In this document: positions 27,137-35,969 of the stretch, piece after piece
Layout: the number at the start of each line of letters is the position of its first letter
Numbering within the stretch: position 1 is the stretch's first letter
Source: Moorena bouillonii PNG
GTDB taxonomy: Bacteria > Cyanobacteriota > Cyanobacteriia > Cyanobacteriales > Coleofasciculaceae
Assembly: GCF_001942495.1 (NCBI RefSeq)
Contig: NZ_MKZS01000001.1
Coordinates: forward strand, 946,569 to 1,006,763
Length of the DNA stretch: 60,195 bases
Direction of reading: 5' to 3'
The notes under the pieces: model-generated
Told to the model about the DNA's origin: nothing
Databases searched by the model: none
Seen by the model: the letters and a program-made list of their open reading frames with translations, nothing else
Made by a program: the position numbers and the translations under genes

Positions 27137-27559
27137 ATGTTTTCCTGTGAGCATCCTGCCTTGCGAGTTCTTGTAGTTGACGACCATGAATTAACTCGAT
27201 ATAGCCTTCAGTTAGCATTTTCTGCTCAGGAGAATATTGAGATAGTTGCTCTTGCTAGTAACGGGAAAGAAGCCATTGATATGGTAGAGTGCCATCGCCC
27301 GGATGTTATAGTACTTGATCTACAAATGCCTATGATGGATGGTCTCAGTGCAGCCACCCGGATCAAAAGTCTAGAGCCAGACACTAAAATTATTGCCTAC
27401 TCTTCAGTAGAAGACCCCCAAATTGAGGTGATGAGCCAAACTGCTCCCGTTGACATCTTCTGTAGGAAAGATGTTGCCACCTCAGATCTAATTAATTTAG
27501 TTAGGAAAATGGGGAGTGATAAAGTTAACTGTCTAGAACCACTAGCTAAAATCAGCTGA
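27137..27559 (+). CDS. Stand-alone response regulator (receiver domain only)
   Basis: A 140-residue CheY-like protein. The acidic pair is D15-D16, the phospho-acceptor is D61 in VLDLQMP, followed by the switch serine in AYSS (about 92) and the conserved lysine in FCRKD (about 115). The sequence is of the NarL/FixJ receiver type, but there is no DNA-binding output domain; the chain ends about 15 residues after the receiver. It should therefore signal by protein contact. No histidine kinase is adjacent, so its partner is elsewhere. Confidence 0.9.
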   Translation: MFSCEHPALRVLVVDDHELTRYSLQLAFSAQENIEIVALASNGKEAIDMVECHRPDVIVLDLQMPMMDGLSAATRIKSLEPDTKIIAYSSVEDPQIEVMSQTAPVDIFCRKDVATSDLINLVRKMGSDKVNCLEPLAKIS

Positions 27560-27686
27560 GAAAGGAAAACTATAATAAGGCGCTGCTAAACTAAGGAATT
27601 ATGCAATTATAGTCAGCTGATTTCCTAATTATCTATTACCTTCAGTTATTCCATTAATCAGCAACGCCAATTTTTTTAGGCATCAG

Positions 27687-27866
27687 TTAGCCTTTATATT
27701 CGGGGAAAGTACGCTTAAATTCATCGATTAAGTCATCGAGCTCTTCCAGAGCCTGATTAACGTCAATTCTGAGGGTTCCCAAATCGGGTTGCTCCAGAAG
27801 CCGTAACAAGGATTCCCGTTTACTCGTGATTAAGGTAATTCGCTCCTTAATTTTTTCCAACTCCAT
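27687..27866 (-). CDS. Small conserved-type coiled-coil protein
   Basis: A 59-residue helical protein beginning MELEKIKERITLITSKRE and ending R-T-F-P-E-Y-K-G. It is rich in Leu, Glu and Lys in heptad-like spacing, so a short coiled coil or helical hairpin is likely. The frame stays open upstream to a methionine at 27962 (91 residues), but that extension is hydrophobic then basic and looks non-coding. I do not recognise a family. It is convergent with the response regulator gene. Confidence 0.5.
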   Translation of the reverse strand: MELEKIKERITLITSKRESLLRLLEQPDLGTLRIDVNQALEELDDLIDEFKRTFPEYKG

Positions 27867-28180
27867 TTTTGGCTGTCTCTTATCTACAATAATTTTATGA
27901 TAACGATCAGATTTTATCATAAAAAGGGGGAATAAGGTATTTAAGAGAAAGACTTGGTGCATTGATTACTTCATTACTTACTTAGCTAGACTCAGAAATA
28001 TCGGTCAAGCCAGTAATCAGAGTATTGGGTTCATGTAATGATGGGGAGATGGGGGATAGGGCAGATAGGAGTGGATAAAATTAAGCTAAAACCATATATT
28101 GGTAATTTTGTCAACTTTTATGACTTGACCACCACTCTAGGATAATAAAACTGGAGTTATTTCTGTTACATAGCTAAATA

Positions 28181-28744
28181 ATGTTACCCCGAACTTCCCT
28201 AGGAACTGTAGGTCTAGTCATTGGTGGATTACTGACCGTAATCGGCTTTGTTGCCTACGCTACCGATAATGCCACCCTGAATCTAGTGGGATTCTTTTAT
28301 GGAATTCCGATTCTACTAGGAGGTCTTGCCCTCAAAGCTGCCGAGTTAAAGCCTGTGGAATTAAGCCAACCAACAATTCCTGAAGTCCTGACGCTGCGAG
28401 AGCAAAGCGCCACCCCAATCCAAAACCAGATTCGCAAAGACGTAATGCGATATCGCTATGGTCAAGAAGCCCATCTAGATAGTTCCTTGGAAAGCCTTGG
28501 TTTATCTCCTACTGATGAAGAAAGACCTGTGTTGATGGGGTTACGAGAAACTTCGGTGGATGGTGCTTATGCCTTAATTCTCGAATTTGACTCCCCACTA
28601 ATTCCTTTTGAGACTTGGCTCAAAAAGCAGGAAAAACTGGAAAACTTCTTTGGACCTGGTATTAGAGTAGATTTAACCGAACTTGAAGAAGACCAGGTGG
28701 ATGTAGCACTAGTGGCAATACCGGAAGAAACCACCAGCGTCTAA
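28181..28744 (+). CDS. DUF2854 domain-containing membrane protein
   Basis: A 187-residue protein of the DUF2854 family, found in cyanobacteria and plant plastids. Two hydrophobic helices at the N-terminus (about 9-27 and 33-50, with GGLLTVIGFVAYA and FYGIPILLGGLALKAAELKP) are followed by a soluble domain with 'RYRYGQEAHLD' and 'GPGIRVDL'. Function is unknown. It stands alone, with a nested palindrome 66 bp downstream that may act in termination. Confidence 0.82.
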   Translation: MLPRTSLGTVGLVIGGLLTVIGFVAYATDNATLNLVGFFYGIPILLGGLALKAAELKPVELSQPTIPEVLTLREQSATPIQNQIRKDVMRYRYGQEAHLDSSLESLGLSPTDEERPVLMGLRETSVDGAYALILEFDSPLIPFETWLKKQEKLENFFGPGIRVDLTELEEDQVDVALVAIPEETTSV

Positions 28745-28809
28745 AGACCTTACCTTTAAAGCTCCCCACTGTTACCTAGACGGGGATTCTCACTTTAAAC
28801 AGTCTGTCA

Positions 28810-28887
28810 TATACCGCCCCGTGACGCTGAGCGCCGAGTTGTTGCCTAGACATCGGCGCTCAGCGTTGCTGTTCTGTTGCCGGTATA
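28810..28887. terminator. Nested palindrome downstream of the DUF2854 gene
   Basis: An inner perfect 14-bp stem pairs ACGCTGAGCGCCGA (28824-28837) with its complement (28853-28866). An outer 7-bp stem pairs TATACCG with CGGTATA at the edges. TTTTTA follows at about 28889. It could be a transcription terminator or a MITE-like palindrome; the position supports the first use. Confidence 0.4.
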
Positions 28888-29047
28888 GTTTTTACTAGAA
28901 AACCAAACACTTTCAGCCCCGCGTCTTTAGACGCGGGGCTGAAAGTGACTAGCGACTTTAGTCGCCGTGAAAAAGTTTGAAATCTAACCTTGACAGTTTT
29001 CGCTGGACGTGTTAGCGTAATGTTCTAATAGAAGAGGTCGAGTTCTG

Positions 29048-30366
29048 ATGATCATAGTAGAGCTTAAAGCATACGGTAAGCCCCATAAATATCAAGCAAT
29101 AGACGAAGCAATTCGGACGGTTAAATTTATCCGTAATAGCTGCATTCGTTTATGGATGGATAACAAAGGGACAGGGAAATACGACCTTAGCAAGTACTGC
29201 AAGATACTAGCTAAAGAATTCCCTTTTGCCAATGAGTTAAATTCTACTGCTCGACAAGCTGCGGCTGAAAGAGCATGGTTAGAAGTTACCGTAAGAATAG
29301 TGGAGCCTTATTTCATGAGTTTTAACCCTTTTCTGCATAGCCTATCGCCTATAAAGGCTCCACTATTCTAAGGTTTCATCTCCGGTCATCAATTTCTCGC
29401 TTCTTTGAAAACTGCAAGAAAAAAGTACCTGGGAAGAAAGGCTATCCCCGTTTTCAGAAACACTGTAGGTCGGTTGAGTATAAGCAATCAGGATGGAAAC
29501 TTTCTTCTGACACAAAGTCAATCACTTTCAGTGACAAGAAAGGAATCGGAAAGCTTAAACTTAAAGGTACCTGGGATTTGTGGCGTTTCGACAAAAAGCA
29601 AATCAAACGGGTTCGCATTGTAAAAAGGGCGGATGGCTACTATGTTCAGTTTTGCATCTCTGTCGATGTAAAAGAACAACTAGATCCAGTTGATGCCACT
29701 GTAGGGTTAGATGTAGGGCTGAAAGAATTCTATACCGACTCTAAAGGCAACACCGAACCTAATCCACGTTTTTATAGAACAGGAGAAAAGCGTCTAAAGT
29801 TTTATCAACGCCGAGTATCTCGCAAAAAGAAAGGCTCATCTAACCGCAAGAAAGCCGTTAATAAATTAGGCAGACAGCATCTTAAAATAAGTAGGCAGCG
29901 TGAAGAACATGCTAAGAGACTAGCACGTTGCGTAATCCGGTCTAACGACTTGGTCGCCTATGAAGATTTAAGAGTCAAAAATTTGGTTAAAAACCATTGT
30001 TTAGCTAAATCTATTAACGATGCAGGTTGGTATCAATTTAGAAAATGGTTAGAGCATTTTGGTCAGAAGTTTGGTAGAGTCACCGTTGCGGTAAACCCTG
30101 CCTATACAAGCCAAAATTGTTCAGAATGCGGCGAGGTAGTAAAGAAGTCACTGTCAACCAGAACTCACGTCTGCGAATGTGGCTGTGAACTAGACCGAGA
30201 TCACAACGCCGCAATCAATATCTTAAAAAGAGCCTTGGGTACGGTGGGGCACACCGGAACCTGGATCATAGATCCGAACTCTTCGGGAGATCTGGCCTCT
30301 ACTGTTCTTGGTTCCGGCCAGGTTCAGCAAGTCGGGTCGTTGAGCGAAGAATCCCCGCGCCTTTAG
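29048..30366 (+). pseudogene. tnpB: tnpB (RNA-guided endonuclease TnpB), interrupted
   Basis: The 5' part (29048 to about 29290) encodes a normal TnpB N-terminus (ARQAAAERAW). From about 29395 to 30366 a different frame encodes the rest: SRFFENCKKKVPGKKGYP, the RuvC Asp in VGLDVGLKEF, the Glu in AYEDLRVKNL, a CSEC...CECGC zinc finger and the last Asp in LDRDHNAA. About 100 bp between them is foreign and contains a perfect 16-bp inverted repeat (29294-29309 and 29354-29369), a frame change and a stop codon. Apart from this insertion no other lesion is seen, so the break may be recent. A 262-residue fragment starting at 29578 is the longest intact piece and keeps all three catalytic acids. Confidence 0.85.
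29294..29369. repeat. Inverted-repeat insertion inside tnpB
   Basis: Perfect 16-bp arms AGAATAGTGGAGCCTT and the complement, separated by 44 bp, inside the extra DNA that splits tnpB. It is possibly a very small MITE. No second copy was noticed in the window. Confidence 0.7.
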
Positions 30367-30377
30367 GCCGGGGAGTG

Positions 30378-30629
30378 TCAAAGGCGCACTACATACCACT
30401 GCAAATACTCTCCAGGTCCTACATCTAATTCACAGCTGGTCTCCATCAAATACTGTCCTTGCTCCTCTAAAGAGGTCAAATGCTGCAAATCCCTTGGCAA
30501 ATCATCCTGACGATTTGCCAAGATTGCCATTAACTTTGACTTTAACTCCATTGCAGTCAGAATCACCTCTGGCTGATTAGTTTCGAGAACTACATACCCA
30601 TCTTCCTGGAACATTATAGAATTAGGCAT
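30378..30629 (-). CDS. CRR7-like (DUF3571-type) small protein, C-terminus at IS end
   Basis: An 83-residue soluble protein with 'MFQEDGYVVLETNQPE' near its start and 'SCELDVGPGEYLQWYVVRL' at its end. This resembles the small CRR7-type family shared by cyanobacteria and chloroplasts, where plant CRR7 is linked to NDH complex assembly. The recognition is from memory and moderate. Its TGA stop codon (30378-30380) is made of the terminal TCAA of the adjoining IS element, and the last Leu codon also spans the junction. Related proteins may therefore carry a few extra C-terminal residues. It is divergent from the selO gene. Confidence 0.6.
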   Translation of the reverse strand: MPNSIMFQEDGYVVLETNQPEVILTAMELKSKLMAILANRQDDLPRDLQHLTSLEEQGQYLMETSCELDVGPGEYLQWYVVRL

Positions 30630-30720
30630 ATCTTAGATCAAATCTGCTTTCTTCCTTCGTTTATAATCTTAGGATGTTTGTGATTTTTTGGGTCTTTGTG
30701 GTAACTAAAAAACTATTCCT

Positions 30721-32193
30721 TTGCAAACCTATTCCCGTGCCAGCTACAAAACCCTGATCGATATGTTTCTTTCTCTCAACTACGAGCCAGCCTTAGAATC
30801 CCTGGGATATGACTATTTTGACGAAGTAGCAGCAGCAGAATTTCCTAGGCATATCCTGCGATTTCGTAACGACCAATTGCTACCCCGTATTGGGTTAAAT
30901 CCCCAAGACACTAATGACCAAGACTTTATCCAAGCTTTCGGTAAATTTCAGGGAGTTCGACCTTTTTTAGCCCTGCGCTACCACGGCTATCAATTTGGTG
31001 AATATAACCCTAGACTAGGGGATGGAAGAGGTTTTCTCTATGGTCAAGTAAGAGGAATCGATGGGGAACTTTACGACTTCGGTACGAAAGGCTCTGGCAC
31101 CACACCCTACTCCCGAACTGCTGATGGTAGACTGACCCTCAAAGGAGGGGTGCGGGAAGTACTTGCAGCTGAAGCGTTGCACCATCTTGGAGTTTTAACC
31201 TCCCGCTGTCTGAGCCTGATTGAAACTGGTGAGCAACTATGGCGAGGTGATGAACCTTCTCCAACTCGCTCATCAGTGATAGTACGTTTTAGCCGTTCCC
31301 ATATCCGGTTTGGTACCTTTGAGCGACTGCATTACTTTAAGCGTCCGGATTTAATCAAAAAGCTATTAGACCATGTAATTGAGCAGTACTACCCAAGCAT
31401 AATCCCCCTAAAGGAGGATAACAAACATGAGCAGTATGCTCAGTTTTACGCTGAGTTGGTGGAACGAGTGGCTCGATTAGCAGCCCAGTGGATGGCAGCG
31501 GGTTTTTGTCACGCTGTCTTAAATACCGACAATATGTCGATTACTGGAGAAAGTTTTGATTATGGACCATTCGCCTTTATCCCCACCTATGACCCTAAGT
31601 TTACCGCTGCTTACTTTGACTATTACAGGCGCTATAGTTACGGCAATCAACCTGGAATTTGTCAGTTAAATTTAGAAATGCTTCAGCAACCGTTAGGGAT
31701 GGTAATCCCAACATCGGAGATGGAAGCAGGTTTAGCCGAGTTTGGGAAACATTATTACCGCAATTATCGGCACTTGATGCTGAATAAACTGGGATTTGAA
31801 CAGTTGCCAGAGTCGGAAGAGTCAGAGTTATTGAGGTTAACGATTCAGTTCCTGCAAGATACTCAGGTTGGTTATCACGCTTTCTTTGCTGAATTAGCCC
31901 AACAGTTTGATAAGAGTTGGCGAGATGATGTTACTCAGATAATGAGCCGAGAATCTTTTTGGGAGTCAGAGGCTCAGTATTCATCCCTAGCAGATTGGCG
32001 CAATTTATACTACCACCTTTTACAAAATTTATCAGTTGATCAGCTCAAGGATATGTCAGCACTTCTGCGAGATAAGAATCCGCAAACTGCTTTACTCAGA
32101 CCTGTCATTGAAGCAGTTTGGGAGCCAATTACTCAGGAAGATAATTGGGAGCCATTTTATGAGTTGATCACGAAACTACAAGGTAAACAATGA
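30721..32193 (+). CDS. selO: SelO/YdiU family protein adenylyltransferase
   Basis: A 490-residue SelO-type pseudokinase. Family members transfer AMP from ATP to Ser/Thr/Tyr of target proteins. Visible signatures are '[15 protein letters not shown]' near 95, [16 protein letters not shown] near 121, [18 protein letters not shown] and the later [17 protein letters not shown] with the metal-binding Asp and Asn. Bacterial SelO often ends in a selenocysteine or Cys near the C-terminus; here the chain ends KLQGKQ without it. The start is TTG at 30721. An ATG at codon 15 is possible but would remove conserved-looking sequence. Confidence 0.9.
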   Translation: MQTYSRASYKTLIDMFLSLNYEPALESLGYDYFDEVAAAEFPRHILRFRNDQLLPRIGLNPQDTNDQDFIQAFGKFQGVRPFLALRYHGYQFGEYNPRLGDGRGFLYGQVRGIDGELYDFGTKGSGTTPYSRTADGRLTLKGGVREVLAAEALHHLGVLTSRCLSLIETGEQLWRGDEPSPTRSSVIVRFSRSHIRFGTFERLHYFKRPDLIKKLLDHVIEQYYPSIIPLKEDNKHEQYAQFYAELVERVARLAAQWMAAGFCHAVLNTDNMSITGESFDYGPFAFIPTYDPKFTAAYFDYYRRYSYGNQPGICQLNLEMLQQPLGMVIPTSEMEAGLAEFGKHYYRNYRHLMLNKLGFEQLPESEESELLRLTIQFLQDTQVGYHAFFAELAQQFDKSWRDDVTQIMSRESFWESEAQYSSLADWRNLYYHLLQNLSVDQLKDMSALLRDKNPQTALLRPVIEAVWEPITQEDNWEPFYELITKLQGKQ

Positions 32194-32289
32194 AAAAGCT
32201 AAACACTGAAATAGTGATTAGTTCCAAGCTGAGGCAAGAACCCTTTATCCCAATTTACTTATCCCAATTTACATTTATCCCAATTTAAT

Positions 32290-32841
32290 TTAATTCAAAT
32301 TAGGATTATTGACATTTCCCTTAAATTCTGGTAATACAGACGGTCTAGGAGATGACACTGGAGCTAATGGTATCTCAAGCAGCGGTCGATTCAGAGCAAT
32401 CCTGAGGGGTTCTGCTTTCGGGGATGGAGTTACGTTATTCGCTATCTGTGGCACTGGTGAGGGGCCATTAGGCACAATCATCGAAACTGCACCGACAAAC
32501 ATGGCAGCAAGGGCAGCACCACCCCAAACAAATTTTCGGCGATTCCGGCGGCGGTCAATTTTTGAGAAAACTTGCTGTGCCAGTTCTTGAGCTGGTTGCT
32601 CTGTTTGTGGGACGGGCATGGTTCGGAATGCCTGACGTAGCATCAGCAGTCGATTGTATAATCGTTTGGCATCTGGGTCAGTTGCCAATAGCTGCTGCAC
32701 ATCAGAGCGCTCTGCTGATGTTACTTCCCCATCAACGTAGGCACTGATTAATTGAAAGCGATCGCGTTTGAGGGAATCCATATCTTTGGCAGATTCCTGC
32801 CCATAAGTGTTATCAGGGTTAGGGTTAAATTTAGAGGTCAT
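32290..32841 (-). CDS. Anti-sigma factor (partner of SigG-type ECF sigma factor)
   Basis: A 183-residue single-pass membrane protein. The cytoplasmic part (about 20-100) has the anti-sigma start 'FQLISAYVDGEVTSAE', a helix and a basic stretch RRRNRRK just before a transmembrane segment at 105-123. About 60 residues of Pro-rich periplasmic tail follow. The usual zinc motif HxxxCxxC of ZAS anti-sigma factors is absent, since there are no cysteines in the domain. It follows the sigma factor gene by about 205 bp on the same strand, as expected for a cognate pair. Confidence 0.8.
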   Translation of the reverse strand: MTSKFNPNPDNTYGQESAKDMDSLKRDRFQLISAYVDGEVTSAERSDVQQLLATDPDAKRLYNRLLMLRQAFRTMPVPQTEQPAQELAQQVFSKIDRRRNRRKFVWGGAALAAMFVGAVSMIVPNGPSPVPQIANNVTPSPKAEPLRIALNRPLLEIPLAPVSSPRPSVLPEFKGNVNNPNLN

Positions 32842-33046
32842 TTTCTCATCACCAACGAGTCATCGTAAACTCCCCACACTAGATCTCCCATATTTTTTAT
32901 TTTAAGGGAATAACCAATACAGGAAATCCTGCTAATAGATAAAGATCTGATCAAGCAAGTCTGGTTAAATCAGGGGCTTTAGATAAAGATATGATTAAGC
33001 AAGCCTTGTAAAAATTTGAGATATTATTAAGTAACTATACTGATGT

Positions 33047-33700
33047 TTAGGAATCTAGATAAGCTTGCAGGTGAGATTGCAATCTCGCTCTTGCTCTAGC
33101 AATTCTCGACTTAACGGTTCCGAGAGAAGCGCCAGTAATTTCGGCAATTTCTTCATAAGCCATACCTTCGATTTCCCTAAGGATGATGGTAGTACGAAAC
33201 ACTTCTGGCAACTCTGATATTGCCTTGTGCAGTTGCTCATAAAACTCTCTGGTCGTCATATCTTCTTCTGGACCAGGCTCTGCTGAAGCAATTTCCCAAT
33301 CCATATCGCCATCATCCATATGACGTGGTGCATCCAGAGACAGGGGGTGGGCTACCCGCTTGCGTTTGCGGAGCTCATCATAGAAAAGATTGGTGGCAAT
33401 ACGGCTTAACCAACCTTTGAACTTGACTGGTTCATTAAGTCGTTTAATATTACGGTAAACCCTAATCCAGACCTCTTGGGCTAAATCGGAGCGATCTTGC
33501 CAGTCTGGTGCTAAGTGATACAAAATCTTATCCACGTGGGACTGATACCGACGTAGTAGCTCAGCAAAGGCTGTGCGGTCAGGATTCATACCTTCCTGAC
33601 AGCGTAAAACCAAATCATAGTTAGAGAGTTTCTCAGGTTGCACCGGCACTTGAGGAAGTGTTACCTCTGTTGACCAGGATAGAGAAATTGGTTGACTCAT
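33047..33700 (-). CDS. sigG: ECF sigma factor, SigG-like
   Basis: About 217 residues when started at MSQPISLSWS (33700); the frame stays open to a methionine at 33769 (240 residues). Region 2 is visible as 'DRSDLAQEVWIRVYRNI' and 'FKGWLSRIATNLFYDELR'. Region 4 is the helix-turn-helix YEEIAEITGASLGTVKSRI near the end. The sequence is close to the cyanobacterial group 3 sigma factor SigG, associated with envelope stress. It is controlled, by inference, by the membrane anti-sigma factor encoded just downstream. Confidence 0.9.
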   Translation of the reverse strand: MSQPISLSWSTEVTLPQVPVQPEKLSNYDLVLRCQEGMNPDRTAFAELLRRYQSHVDKILYHLAPDWQDRSDLAQEVWIRVYRNIKRLNEPVKFKGWLSRIATNLFYDELRKRKRVAHPLSLDAPRHMDDGDMDWEIASAEPGPEEDMTTREFYEQLHKAISELPEVFRTTIILREIEGMAYEEIAEITGASLGTVKSRIARARARLQSHLQAYLDS

Positions 33701-33885
33701 GATTGGAATAGCTTCTAAAACTTTCTTCCTCTCATTGACTCCCAACTTCTGCGATTGGTTCCCGCTCATCGAGCACTAGTCTATGTTACATTTTCACGCT
33801 TGTAGTGGACTGAGCCAGCAAACAGCCAATTAACTATTAAATTAACTAGTCATTCCCAATTAATTAACTATTAAATAAATTAATT

Positions 33886-34611
33886 ATGGCCATAAGCAAC
33901 TCAATTAACACCAGCTTAATGATATTTTGCTTTGGGTCAGCAGGATTGTTAATCTCAGCTAAACTACCACAGCTTAACCTGAAGCAACTTACACCTGAGA
34001 TTAGCCAGGTCTTGCCAGCAACCTCTCGGTTGACCATAGCACGACTCGATACAGATAAGACGCTGACAAAAACCTCTTCAGTATACCCAGAACTGGAACC
34101 GTTGTCATCCGAAAAAACAGCCTCAGATCTGATAAAACCTCAGGTAACGCTAAAGAGACTGAAATCAAAAATTCCCAAGGTTTTACCAGCCACTTCTTAT
34201 TTTACTGACGCAATTGCTGCTATTACTTACCAGGTAGTTGTGGATTTGAGTGATACTACGGTCTATTTGTACTGGGGAGAACAATTGCTCCAGAGCCACC
34301 CAATTGCTATTGGTAAACCCGGTTGGGATACACCCACTGGCAGTTTCAAAATTATTCGCAAACAACCCAACCCTATTTGGAAAGAACCGATTACTGGTGA
34401 ACTCATACCTCCTGGACCTGATAATCCTTTAGGAGAAAGGTGGATTGGTTTTTGGTCTGACGGACACCATCAAATCGGGCTTCATGGCACTGATGAAGAA
34501 GAGCTAATCGGCAAAGCGGTTTCCCACGGCTGCTTACGGATGCTCAACCAGGATATTAAACAGTTGTATGAGCAGGTCAGTCTAGGAACACCAGTAATTG
34601 TGAGAAATTAA
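33886..34611 (+). CDS. L,D-transpeptidase (YkuD family)
   Basis: A 241-residue exported enzyme that forms 3-3 peptidoglycan cross-links or attaches proteins to the wall. It has an N-terminal hydrophobic leader (about 10-26) and a YkuD domain from about 112. The catalytic signature is H200-G...S213-H214-G215-C216-L-R, with C216 the nucleophile. Between leader and enzyme is an internal repeat: 'LNLKQLTPEISQVLPATS' (30-47) resembles 'TLKRLKSKIPKVLPATS' (88-104). It is divergent from sigG with 185 bp between the likely starts, so it may share envelope-stress control (inference). Confidence 0.9.
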   Translation: MAISNSINTSLMIFCFGSAGLLISAKLPQLNLKQLTPEISQVLPATSRLTIARLDTDKTLTKTSSVYPELEPLSSEKTASDLIKPQVTLKRLKSKIPKVLPATSYFTDAIAAITYQVVVDLSDTTVYLYWGEQLLQSHPIAIGKPGWDTPTGSFKIIRKQPNPIWKEPITGELIPPGPDNPLGERWIGFWSDGHHQIGLHGTDEEELIGKAVSHGCLRMLNQDIKQLYEQVSLGTPVIVRN

Positions 34612-34675
34612 ACATCTCAACTCCAAAAATTGTACTTTAAAATTTTTTTTTTAACCATAACCTGTTAACACTGAC

Positions 34676-35245
34676 TCAACGTAATCCATGTAATCCATTT
34701 GAGCGCTGAGGCTTGGGCTCAAAGCCTGGTGCACAGCCCTCTAACATACTACTAATCTGTCCCATCAGATCTTTGCTGGTTTTTTTGCGGATTGCTTGGC
34801 GATCAGCGCCAAAATCAGGTCGCTCTAGGTATTTGGCTATGGCATCCTTGACTTGATGGTTAATTAAATCCATTAGGTCTTGCTTTGCTCTTTTACGCTG
34901 GTATTGAGCACCTTTTTCGGTAGTGGCATAGAGAGGGGGCAGTCTATTGAGGGCATAGGCAGCAATATCTCCTACCTCCAGAAAGCGATCGCTCTTGTCT
35001 TCTATCTTGGTAACTTGATCAATTGCTTCGCTTAATACCAACTCTTCCATGACATTGATAAACTGCTTGCGAGCAACTGTAACCACCTCACCAGATAGCA
35101 GCGCCCCCATCAGCTTGTCTAATGCCATATATTCTTCAATGGAGAGTTCCGAAGCTGTGTCACAAAGGCGACCGACCTCACTCTCCATCAGGGGAGTTAA
35201 GTAGCCATCTTTCAACGCTTTTTCTACAATTTGCTCAATTCTCAT
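34676..35245 (-). CDS. ComFB-domain protein (likely cyclic dinucleotide receptor)
   Basis: A 189-residue soluble protein. The central part (about 60-135) matches the late-competence ComFB domain: 'FINVMEELVLSEAIDQV' followed by VGDIAAYALNRLPPLYATT and KGAQYQRKRAK. ComFB proteins in cyanobacteria have been described as cyclic di-nucleotide binders affecting motility, competence or cell size; for this copy that is inference. An N-terminal helical extension (1-55) precedes the domain. It is convergent with the L,D-transpeptidase gene, 64 bp apart. Confidence 0.88.
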   Translation of the reverse strand: MRIEQIVEKALKDGYLTPLMESEVGRLCDTASELSIEEYMALDKLMGALLSGEVVTVARKQFINVMEELVLSEAIDQVTKIEDKSDRFLEVGDIAAYALNRLPPLYATTEKGAQYQRKRAKQDLMDLINHQVKDAIAKYLERPDFGADRQAIRKKTSKDLMGQISSMLEGCAPGFEPKPQRSNGLHGLR

Positions 35246-35969
35246 GAGTAGATTTAATAGCTATTGATTTAATGGTCAAAATAATTAATAGTATAATCTA
35301 GGAATTTAGCTTCGTCTTGATCTGATTAAGCTGATACCGATGGGTGAATCTGGGGGATTTCGTGAAGCGGAGTCAGTGGTTAGTGGGATTTTCTAGTAAA
35401 ATCAAAAAAAGTAAGTTAGCCATAGGGCGTTATACCATGACTAACTATAAACACGAGGAATTTATGGAGTAGTGGTCAATAACCACTAATTCCTAAAGCC
35501 AGGACAAGTTAACAGCTAACCCATAGGGAACCGGCAAGAGGAAAGAAAATTTTTCCCTCTTGCCGGTTCCCTTTAACCTTTAAGCTTTACCGATACTTTT
35601 TAGCTACCAAAGTCTACCAATATCAACTTCAGACCACCAATGCCAGCTGATTACTCAGCCAGGGGGTATCTCCGCGCTTCACAGTGAGGCGAGGGATTGC
35701 TCGCTTCACTGTGCGCCATTAAGGTTCTAGAACCAGATCCAATGTCACTACAAAACCCTTGGTTTTCGGGAAATTTATTTAATTGACACAAGGTCGTGGC
35801 ACTAATTCGATAGTTAAAGTATAGCAAATTACTTGAGTCAATGGCCAAGCTTTGTGAGACTTTTGCCTACTGTCCACTAACCCTTGATGTTTAGATTTAT
35901 CTATGATTGAAAATGTGCTGGCTTAGTTATTGTATAGGTGATCCACTTAAGTGATGGGCTGGGGTCAGG
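35246..35969. other. Intergenic region with several strong hairpins
   Basis: No convincing gene; a 65-codon minus-strand frame (35651-35848) has no recognisable content. The region has an imperfect hairpin around 35415-35450 (GTTAGCCAT...ATGACTAAC), the 17-bp stem at 35525-35572 and a third imperfect palindrome at about 35670-35717 (CGCTTCACAGTGA/TCACTGTGCG). Confidence 0.6.
35525..35572. repeat. 17-bp perfect stem hairpin
   Basis: AGGGAACCGGCAAGAGG (35525-35541) pairs with its exact complement at 35556-35572 around an A/T-rich loop. It lies in the spacer far from any stop codon, so it looks more like an interspersed palindrome or small RNA element than a terminator. Confidence 0.75.

Larger units (their letters stand above)
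28908..30381 (+). mobile_element. IS200/IS605-group element (tnpB only), disrupted
   Basis: The left end is a perfect 19-bp hairpin (28908-28926 with 28929-28947, two-base loop) followed by a second small hairpin (GCGAC/GTCGC). The right end is GCGCCTTTAGGCCGGGGAGT...TCAA, finishing at 30381. Subterminal hairpins and a TCAA-type end are features of IS200/IS605 elements moved by a Y1 transposase. No tnpA is present, so it is of the IS1341 type and would need TnpA in trans. The 3' part should also encode the TnpB-associated guide RNA. The tnpB gene inside is broken (see next entry). Confidence 0.8.

Noticed and set aside
35651-35848. 65-codon minus-strand frame in the comFB/M23 spacer
   Set aside because: It crosses an imperfect palindrome (35670-35717), has no recognised domain and no good start context.
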